Below, one piece after another: positions 1 through 5,399 of a DNA stretch of 7,864 nucleotides. The first letter of the stretch is position 1; each line of letters starts with the position of its first letter. The stretch covers positions 1 through 7,864 of the forward strand of contig QAND01000016.1 of assembly GCA_003150225.1 (NCBI GenBank), in the 5' to 3' direction. The position numbers and the translations under genes are program-made. Under the pieces are notes generated by a model. It made no database searches, was not told the origin of the DNA, and was given only the letters and a program-made list of their open reading frames with translations. This DNA is from Bacillota bacterium (GTDB lineage: Bacteria > Bacillota > Clostridia > Christensenellales > QAND01).

Positions 1-145
1 TTCGCACAATGCCCTGGCTCAGCTCCCTTCCCTGAGAAATCTGGATATAATAGAACACCACCAGGGCAAAAAGAATCAAAATCCCCGTGGCGACCGCGCG
101 CAGGATCAACTGCTTTTTGATGGCGTTTTGCATCTCCGGGTCCAT
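1..145 (-). CDS. Putative single-pass membrane protein, N-terminal 48 residues only
   Basis: This is the 5' end of a gene that runs off the left edge of the window. Translation from the ATG at 145 starts MDPEMQNAIKKQ and continues into a hydrophobic stretch at about residues 14-35 (LRAVATGILILFALVVFYYI). A polar segment with SQGRELSQG follows. This looks like one transmembrane helix or signal anchor with a short, mildly basic cytoplasmic N-terminus. The start is well supported: GGAGGG lies six bases upstream (152-157), and an extended -10 promoter sits just before it. It follows the ppdK terminator, so it is probably a separate transcription unit. I do not recognise the family. A sensor protein, a cell-envelope enzyme or a small hypothetical membrane protein are all possible, because the soluble domain that would decide this is outside the window. 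Confidence 0.75.
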   Translation of the reverse strand, partial: MDPEMQNAIKKQLILRAVATGILILFALVVFYYIQISQGRELSQGIVR

Positions 146-167
146 GGCACTCCCTCCGTTTATCCCT

Positions 168-176
168 AGTATAGCA
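168..176 (-). promoter_or_regulatory. Extended -10 promoter for the left-edge membrane protein gene
   Basis: On the minus strand the sequence reads TGCTATACT: a TATACT -10 box (five of six matches to TATAAT) preceded by the TGn extended -10 motif. No good -35 hexamer is visible, which is common for extended -10 promoters. Transcription would start near 161, giving a leader of about 16 bases that contains the GGAGGG ribosome binding site. The element directly abuts the T-tract of the ppdK terminator. It is predicted from motif match only. Confidence 0.5.
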
Positions 177-177
177 C

Positions 178-205
178 AAAAGGGCGTTCCCATCGGAACG
201 CCCTT
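178..205 (-). terminator. Intrinsic terminator after ppdK
   Basis: On the minus strand an 11-base-pair perfect stem (AAGGGCGTTCC, loop GATG, GGAACGCCCTT) runs straight into TTTT. The stem arms are at 195-205 and 180-190. It begins about 20 bases after the ppdK stop codon. The plus-strand reading has no T-run after the stem, so it acts for leftward transcription. Confidence 0.9.
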
Positions 206-225
206 GCGCCTTTCAAAAAATGCGT

Positions 226-2859
226 TTATTTCCTCCGATCCGCTCGCACCTTAGCCTGGGCGGCCGCCAGCTTAGCGATGGGAATGCGGAAGGGGGAGCA
301 GGAGACATAGTCAAGGCCCACGTTATGGCAGAACTCCACGCTGCTGGGCTCGCCTCCGTGCTCGCCGCAGATGCCCATGTGGATGTCCGGATTGGTGCTC
401 CGGCCCAGCTCCACCGCCATCTTAATAAGCTTACCCACGCCCTTTTGGTCGATCTTGGCAAAGGGATCGTTCTCAAAGATCTTGAAGGTGTAGTAGTCGG
501 GCAGGAACTTGCCGGAGTCATCCCGGGAAAAGCCAAAGGTCATCTGGGAAAGATCGTTGGTGCCAAAGGAGAAGAACTGGGCCTCCTTGGCGATCTCGTC
601 GGCGGTGAGTGCGGCCCGAGGCAGCTCAATCATGGTGCCCACCTTGTAGTCCACCTTTCGCCCCCGCTCCTCCATAATGCGCTGAGCGGTCTCATCGATG
701 ATGTTTTTCACAAACCGCAGCTCCGCGGCGTCCCCTACAAGGGGTACCATGATCTCAGGATGGATCACAAAGCCTCCCTCCTCCATGGCGTCGATGGCGG
801 CGCCGATGATGGCGGCGGTCTGCATCCGTGCAATCTCCGGGAAGGTAACGGCCAAACGGCATCCCCGATGGCCCATCATGGGGTTCACCTCATGGAGGGA
901 GCGGACGGTCTCGTCCAAGCTCTCATAGGAGATGCCCATCTGCCGGGCCAACTCCTCGATTTCCTCCTTCTCCTTGGGGATAAACTCATGGAGCGGCGGA
1001 TCCAGCAACCGGATGGTCACCTGCCGGCCCTCCATGGCCAAATATAGCTGACGGAAATCCTCCTGCTGGATGGGCAAAAGCTCCTCCAGGGCCGCCTTCC
1101 GCTGGCGCTCGGTGGTGGATACGATCATCCGCCGCACCGCCATGATGCGATCCTCATTGAAGAACATATGCTCGGTGCGGCAGAGGCCGATGCCCTCCGC
1201 GCCGAACTCCAATGCCTGTTTTGCGTCCCGAGGGGTATCCGCGTTGGTCAAAACCCCCAGGGTGCGGATCTCATCGGCCCATTTCATGATGACGGCGAAA
1301 TCCCCGGATACGTTGGCGGGGATGGTGGGCAGCTGTCCCAAAAAGACCCGGCCCAGATTGCCATCCAGGGAAATCCAATCCCCCTCGCGGACCACCCGAT
1401 CCTCGGTGGTGCGGAAATAGCCTTCCTCCTCGTCTATGAATACATCCTTGCAGCCCGCCACGCAGCAGCGCCCCATGCCCCGGGCCACCACAGCGGCGTG
1501 GGAGGTCATGCCGCCCCGGGCGGTCATAATGCCCTGGGCGATGTTCATGCCCTGAATATCCTCTGGAGAGGTCTCGGTGCGAACCAGGATGACCTTCTCT
1601 CCCCGGGCGGCGGCTTCGGCCGCCTTTTCGGGATCAAAATAGGCTCGGCCGCTGGCGGCGCCGGGAGAAGCCGGCAGGCCGGTGGCGATGGGCGCAGTCT
1701 CGGCAAGGGCCTTGGGCTCAAAGGTGGGATGCAGCAAGCTGTCCAGCTGCTTGGGATCCACCATCAGCATGGCTTGGTTCTTGTCGATGCTTCCCTCCTT
1801 TTCCATCTCCACGGCGATGCGGAGCGCCGCGGCGGCGGTACGCTTGCCATTTCGAGTCTGGAGCATAAAGAGCTTCCCCTTTTCGATGGTAAACTCCAGG
1901 TCCTGCATATCCCGGTAATGGGCTTCCAGTTTGTTGGCGATCTCCACCAACGCGTCATAGCAATGGGGCATATCCGCCTTAAGCTCGTCGATGTGCTTAG
2001 GGGTCCGAATTCCCGCCACCACGTCCTCGCCCTGGGCGTTCATGAGGAACTCCCCAAAGAGTTTGTTTTCACCGGTGGAAGGGCTTCGGGTAAAGGCCAC
2101 ACCGGTGCCGCAGTCATCCCCCATGTTGCCAAAGACCATGGACTGAACGTTGACAGCGGTTCCCAGGGAGGAGGGAATGTCGTTCATCAAGCGGTAAAAA
2201 TGGGCTCTGGGATTTTCCCAGCTGCGGAATACCGCCTCAATAGCGCCGATGAGCTGCTCCTTGGGATCCTGGGGAAACTCCATTCCCTTGCCGTCCACAA
2301 ACAGCTGCTTATAGGTGGCGATCAGCGCCTTCAAATCCTCGGCGGAAAGATCGCTGTCCGCCTGGGCGCCCGCCTTCTCCTTGGCGGCCTCCAGCGCCTT
2401 CTCAAACTGGCTCATATCCATTTCCATCACTACGTTGCTGAACATCTGGATAAACCGCCGGTAGCTGTCATAAGCAAACCGGGGATTCTCGGTGGCGGCG
2501 GCCAGCCCTTCCACGGTCTCATCGTTGAGACCCAGGTTCAGGATGGTGTCCATCATGCCAGGCATGGAAACGGCGGCGCCGCTGCGGACGGACACCAAAA
2601 GGGGATTTTTTACATCCCCAAACCGTTTGCCGGTACGGCGCTCCAGATCGGCGAGAGCCGTCAGCGTTTCCACGATGATGGCGGAATCGATCTTCTTTCC
2701 ATCGGCGTAATACCTATTGCAGGCCTCGGTGGTAATGGTAAAGCCCGACGGAACAGGGAGGCCCAGGCCGGTCATTTCAGCCAGATTAGCGCCCTTTCCG
2801 CCAAGCAGGTCCCGCATGGCCGCGTTGCCCTCTGTAAAGGCATATACATACTTACTCAT
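226..2859 (-). CDS. ppdK: Pyruvate, phosphate dikinase
   Basis: This enzyme interconverts pyruvate + ATP + Pi and PEP + AMP + PPi in the cytoplasm. In anaerobic clostridia it serves glycolysis or gluconeogenesis with pyrophosphate. The 877 residues match the family's usual length and appear full length. The N-terminal ATP-grasp domain has GGKGANLAEM (Lys22) and VRSGAAVSMPG (Arg92). The central swivelling domain has GGMTSHAAVVARG with phospho-carrier His454. The C-terminal PEP/pyruvate TIM barrel has LCRTEHMFF (Arg561), TIRLLDPPLHE (Arg617), Glu745, GTND (Asn768/Asp769) and GICGEHGG (catalytic Cys831). As I recall, most of these positions equal or nearly equal those of the Clostridium symbiosum enzyme. 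The ATG is preceded by AGGGGG eight bases upstream. The gene begins 44 bases after recO and ends at a strong terminator. Thr452, two residues before the catalytic His, matches the site controlled by PpsR/RP-type regulators, so such control is possible. No regulator gene is in the window. Confidence 0.98.
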   Translation of the reverse strand: MSKYVYAFTEGNAAMRDLLGGKGANLAEMTGLGLPVPSGFTITTEACNRYYADGKKIDSAIIVETLTALADLERRTGKRFGDVKNPLLVSVRSGAAVSMPGMMDTILNLGLNDETVEGLAAATENPRFAYDSYRRFIQMFSNVVMEMDMSQFEKALEAAKEKAGAQADSDLSAEDLKALIATYKQLFVDGKGMEFPQDPKEQLIGAIEAVFRSWENPRAHFYRLMNDIPSSLGTAVNVQSMVFGNMGDDCGTGVAFTRSPSTGENKLFGEFLMNAQGEDVVAGIRTPKHIDELKADMPHCYDALVEIANKLEAHYRDMQDLEFTIEKGKLFMLQTRNGKRTAAAALRIAVEMEKEGSIDKNQAMLMVDPKQLDSLLHPTFEPKALAETAPIATGLPASPGAASGRAYFDPEKAAEAAARGEKVILVRTETSPEDIQGMNIAQGIMTARGGMTSHAAVVARGMGRCCVAGCKDVFIDEEEGYFRTTEDRVVREGDWISLDGNLGRVFLGQLPTIPANVSGDFAVIMKWADEIRTLGVLTNADTPRDAKQALEFGAEGIGLCRTEHMFFNEDRIMAVRRMIVSTTERQRKAALEELLPIQQEDFRQLYLAMEGRQVTIRLLDPPLHEFIPKEKEEIEELARQMGISYESLDETVRSLHEVNPMMGHRGCRLAVTFPEIARMQTAAIIGAAIDAMEEGGFVIHPEIMVPLVGDAAELRFVKNIIDETAQRIMEERGRKVDYKVGTMIELPRAALTADEIAKEAQFFSFGTNDLSQMTFGFSRDDSGKFLPDYYTFKIFENDPFAKIDQKGVGKLIKMAVELGRSTNPDIHMGICGEHGGEPSSVEFCHNVGLDYVSCSPFRIPIAKLAAAQAKVRADRRK

Positions 2860-2887
2860 ACAATCTTCCCCCTTTGAAACAAAAAGA

Positions 2888-2893
2888 ATAATA
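2888..2893 (-). promoter_or_regulatory. Weak candidate -10 element upstream of ppdK
   Basis: The minus strand has TATTAT (five of six matches to the -10 consensus) in the 44-base gap between recO and ppdK. It would start transcription near 2881, about 22 bases before the ppdK ATG. No recognisable -35 hexamer or TGn extension accompanies it. ppdK may therefore simply be read through from recO, and this element is tentative. Confidence 0.2.
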
Positions 2894-2903
2894 GGATGAT
2901 CCT

Positions 2904-3662
2904 TTACTGCGGAAGCTCCGCATGAAAATTGTACGCTACCTTAGACGGCGGAAGCCGCCGGGGCACGATGCCCCGCACATAGGCCTCCAAAAGGGGCTCC
3001 AGATCCTTCCCGTATTCCGCCAAGAGCTCCCCGGCTCCATCGTAGGCGGAGGAGGGCATCTGGGGCAATACTGCCAAAAGGCGCATGGCCCGCTCCGGCA
3101 GTGGGAACAGCTCCATCCGTCCGAAACCACAGGTTCCGCAGACGGCTCCTCCCCGCTCCAAATCCATATATTTGAGATTGTCGGTCCTGCCGCAAATCCC
3201 ACAGCGCTCGGTCACAAGCCGGTATCCCTCAAAATCCAGCATCCTGGCCAGGTAAAAGGCCAGCGCCCCCTCCACAGGGATCTCCTCCCTGGAAAGAAGG
3301 GATAGGCCGTGGAGCAATAGAGAAAACTGCTTCAAATAGGGCTCCTCAGGGTTTGCAAACTCCTCGGCAACCCCGCAAACAAAGGTGGCGGCATAAAGGG
3401 CCTCGGGCCGCAGCCGGAGGTTATAAAAGGTCTCCCGGACGGTGCACTGGCTCACATAAAACCGACCGTTCCGCTCGTTTAAAACGTACTCCCCATAGCA
3501 AAAGGGGGAGGCGGCCGTCAGCAGCTTGCTCTGAGGCTTCCGGCAGCCCCTGGCGGTGGCGGTCAGCTTGCCCCGCTCCCGGGTCACCAGGGTCAAAATC
3601 CGGTCATGATCCCGGTAATTCACCGCCCGGGTCACCACGCCCAGCACCTTATGGGACGCCAT
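2904..3662 (-). CDS. recO: DNA repair protein RecO
   Basis: RecO is the recombination mediator of the RecFOR pathway. It helps displace SSB and load RecA on gapped single-stranded DNA, and it anneals complementary strands. The 252 residues are normal for the family. The N-terminal OB fold is visible in KVLGVVTRAVNYRDHDRIL and GKLTATARGCRKPQSKL. The middle is helical, and CGIC (Cys154/157) and CGTCGF (Cys175/178) form the zinc finger seen in many RecO proteins. I chose the ATG at 3662 because it gives the standard RecO N-terminus. An in-frame GTG at 3671 would add three residues and sits four bases after GAGG, so it is a real alternative. The gene begins 21 bases after yqzL and 44 bases before ppdK, which suggests cotranscription with era and yqzL. 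The last codons form a 6-base-pair hairpin (2908-2922) with no T-run. Confidence 0.96.
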   Translation of the reverse strand: MASHKVLGVVTRAVNYRDHDRILTLVTRERGKLTATARGCRKPQSKLLTAASPFCYGEYVLNERNGRFYVSQCTVRETFYNLRLRPEALYAATFVCGVAEEFANPEEPYLKQFSLLLHGLSLLSREEIPVEGALAFYLARMLDFEGYRLVTERCGICGRTDNLKYMDLERGGAVCGTCGFGRMELFPLPERAMRLLAVLPQMPSSAYDGAGELLAEYGKDLEPLLEAYVRGIVPRRLPPSKVAYNFHAELPQ

Positions 3663-3683
3663 ACAAACCACCCAACCTCACAC

Positions 3684-3788
3684 TTACCGGGGCGTGAATT
3701 TCTCCTTCCGATCCCGACGGAACCGTAGATAATCCTCCACCTTCCCCGACTTTTTAAACGTATTCCAAAGCGGATTCTTCCCTTCCAT
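3684..3788 (-). CDS. yqzL: YqzL-like small protein (34 residues)
   Basis: This short gene lies between era and recO. It encodes 34 residues: MEGKNPLWNTFKKSGKVED, then YLRFRRDRKEKFTPR. The W-x2-F-x2-(S/T)G-x4-YL pattern resembles Bacillus YqzL (about 47 residues), which occupies the same position between era and recO. The ATG has an excellent ribosome binding site, AAAGGAGG seven bases upstream. It ends in TAA 21 bases before the recO ATG. The C-terminal half is strongly basic (about nine Lys/Arg in the last 14 residues), which would suit binding to RNA or an acidic partner, but that is inference. No function is known for the family that I can cite. Position, ribosome binding site and motif together make it a real gene despite its size. 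Automatic pipelines could miss it. Confidence 0.85.
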   Translation of the reverse strand: MEGKNPLWNTFKKSGKVEDYLRFRRDRKEKFTPR

Positions 3789-3875
3789 CAAACACCCTCC
3801 TTTTTCTATTAGGTAGGGTCCCCAGGCCAGAAGCGAGAATCCCAGGCAATATTATCCGCCTTATGTAAAATCAGA

Positions 3876-4748
3876 CTATTGATACCCCAGCTCCCGGAGG
3901 GCGGTGGGGCTGTTGCGCCAATCCTCACGAACCTTTACAAACACCCGGAGAAAGACCTTGGTCAAGAAGATGGACTCCAGATCCTCCCGAGCCATGATGC
4001 TGATCCGCTTCAGCATCGCGCCGTTTTTCCCAATGATGATCCCCTTATGGCTTTTCTTCTCGCAGTACAAAACAGCGTTGATCTCCACCACGCCGTCCTC
4101 CCGCTCCAAAAAGCGTTCCAACTCCACGCCGATGCCATGGGGAATCTCATCGGAAAGGCACAGGAGCGCCTTTTCCCGGATGATTTCACAGGTCAAGAAC
4201 TCCTCGGGCATATCGGTGACCTCGTCAGGCGGGAAGTACATAGGGCCGGGCTTTAGGCAATCCGCCAGTATGGAAAGCAGCTCCGGCATGTTTTCCCCCG
4301 TTTTAGCGCTGACAAAAAAAGGCTCCCTGCCACACCATTCCCTGACGGCGGCAGACAGCGCCTCCCGGCCGTCCCGGTCCAGTAAATCCACCTTATTTAC
4401 GCATACCAGGGGCTCCCGCGCCCCGCTGATCCGCTCCAAGATGGCCCGGTCTCCTTCCATAAGGCCCCGCTTGCCGTCCAGGACGAACAACACCCCATCC
4501 ACATCGTCCAGGGCGCCGGATACCGCGGTATCCATAAACTGTCCCAGCTTGGTGCGCGGCGTATGGACGCCGGGGGTATCCAGAAGCACCATCTGGAACT
4601 CCGGGCGGTTCACAACCCCCATGATGCGGTTTCGGGTAGTCTGGGGCTTGTCGGATACAATAGCCACCTTCTCTCCCACCAGGGCGTTTACGATGGTGGA
4701 CTTGCCCACGTTGGGCCGTCCCACAATGGAAATAAAACCTGATCTCAT
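3876..4748 (-). CDS. era: GTPase Era, 30S ribosomal subunit assembly factor
   Basis: Era is an essential GTPase that binds the 3' end of 16S rRNA and helps 30S maturation. The 290 residues are normal length. All G motifs are present: G1 GRPNVGKS (10-17), G2 with PQTTRNR (35-41), G3 DTPG (57-60), G4 NKVD (118-121) and G5 SAK (147-149). A C-terminal KH domain follows, with the nucleic-acid-binding loop in GIIIGKNG (Gly240-Gly243). The ATG at 4748 has AAAGGA five to six bases upstream. A longer in-frame reading from a TTG at 4784 adds 12 non-conserved residues and lacks a comparable site, so I rejected it. ybeY lies upstream across a 150-base AT-rich gap, and yqzL-recO follow. ybeY and era both act in rRNA and ribosome maturation, which fits their neighbourhood. 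Confidence 0.98.
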   Translation of the reverse strand: MRSGFISIVGRPNVGKSTIVNALVGEKVAIVSDKPQTTRNRIMGVVNRPEFQMVLLDTPGVHTPRTKLGQFMDTAVSGALDDVDGVLFVLDGKRGLMEGDRAILERISGAREPLVCVNKVDLLDRDGREALSAAVREWCGREPFFVSAKTGENMPELLSILADCLKPGPMYFPPDEVTDMPEEFLTCEIIREKALLCLSDEIPHGIGVELERFLEREDGVVEINAVLYCEKKSHKGIIIGKNGAMLKRISIMAREDLESIFLTKVFLRVFVKVREDWRNSPTALRELGYQ

Positions 4749-4830
4749 GGGGATCCTTTCAAAAAACCGGGTTCGCCAAAGCAAACAAAAATCGGCGTCC
4801 CCGTATCTACTTTACGAAACTACACAAAAA

Positions 4831-4859
4831 GTTTAACACTGGGTTACCGATCTTATCAA
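4831..4859 (-). promoter_or_regulatory. Candidate promoter for era-yqzL-recO
   Basis: In the AT-rich gap before era, the minus strand has TTGATA (4854-4859, five of six matches to the -35 consensus), a 17-base spacer, then TTAAAC (4831-4836, only three of six matches to the -10). The spacing is ideal but the -10 is weak. The unusually long AT-rich gap in otherwise GC-rich DNA supports a promoter somewhere here. I see no clear terminator for ybeY in the gap, so read-through is also possible. Confidence 0.25.
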
Positions 4860-4898
4860 CACAAAATTGTTGTTTTTCATATTTAGGATATGTTGGAT

Positions 4899-5399
4899 TT
4901 ACACCTCTCGGGTGATATTTGCACGGTTTAGAACAGCATTTTGGATGGAAAACATGGGCTCCTCCCCCTCTACGTGGTCATAGCCCAAGAGATGCAGAAG
5001 GCCGTGCGCACACAAAAAGGCCACCTCCCGCAGGGGCCCATGGCCATAGGCCTGGGCCTGCTCATAGGCGCGTTCCAGGGAAATGATGATGTCCCCCAGC
5101 ATGATCCTACCAGTTTCGGGGTTCCGGTCCCAGTCCGCCGCCTGGCCAAGATCCCCTTCCCGTCCCGCCGAAAACTCCAGATTGGGAAAGGACAGCACAT
5201 CGGTGGGCGCATCCACCCCCCGCTCCTGGCGGTTCAATGCCCGAATGGGGCCGTCGGATACAAAGCTGACGCTGGCTTCCGCCGCCTCCTCCATCCCCAG
5301 CTCCTGGCAAAGGGCTTTCGCCACGGCGTCAAGGGCGTTTCGCATTTCCCGGGTCAACGTACGTTTCCGCTGGCGGTTGACCACCTCCAACGCGATCAT
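4899..5399 (-). CDS. ybeY: Endoribonuclease YbeY, rRNA maturation factor
   Basis: YbeY is a zinc-dependent single-strand-specific endoribonuclease used in 16S rRNA 3'-end maturation and ribosome quality control. The 166 residues are typical. The core reads VSFVSD, then LNRQERGVDAPTDVLSFPN, whose Arg60 corresponds to the conserved Arg of the family, then GDIIIS. The zinc-binding HGLLHLLGYDH follows, with His132, His136 and His142 in the H-x3-H-x5-H pattern. The ATG at 5399 overlaps the TGA of the upstream HD-domain gene as ATGA. AAGGGGG seven bases upstream, inside that gene's 3' end, serves as ribosome binding site, so translational coupling is likely. A longer open frame to 5690 has no homology and is an artefact of the overlapping gene. 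Downstream there is a 150-base gap before era, with no dgkA or cdd. Confidence 0.97.
   Translation of the reverse strand: MIALEVVNRQRKRTLTREMRNALDAVAKALCQELGMEEAAEASVSFVSDGPIRALNRQERGVDAPTDVLSFPNLEFSAGREGDLGQAADWDRNPETGRIMLGDIIISLERAYEQAQAYGHGPLREVAFLCAHGLLHLLGYDHVEGEEPMFSIQNAVLNRANITREV

Noticed and set aside
220..1047. A 275-codon plus-strand frame at the left end
   Set aside because: It is antisense to the C-terminal part of ppdK, and its apparent product shows no family motif.
1168..2877. A 569-codon open frame on the plus strand opposite ppdK
   Set aside because: It lies wholly antisense to the well-recognised ppdK, and its translation (rich in Gly, His and Leu) looks like a mirror of GC-rich codons, with no recognisable domain or ribosome binding site.
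3822..3850. Direct repeat CCCAGGC twice in the era-yqzL gap
   Set aside because: Two seven-base copies about 20 bases apart in GC-rich DNA are expected by chance, and no flanking mobile element is present.
3904..4836. A 310-codon plus-strand frame opposite era
   Set aside because: It is antisense to era, Ser/Arg rich and without motifs, as expected for the reverse frame of a GC-rich gene.
4855..4880. Possible hairpin CAACA-TGTTG followed by T5 on the plus strand in the ybeY-era gap
   Set aside because: A five-base-pair AT-rich stem is too weak for a terminator, and no plus-strand gene ends there.
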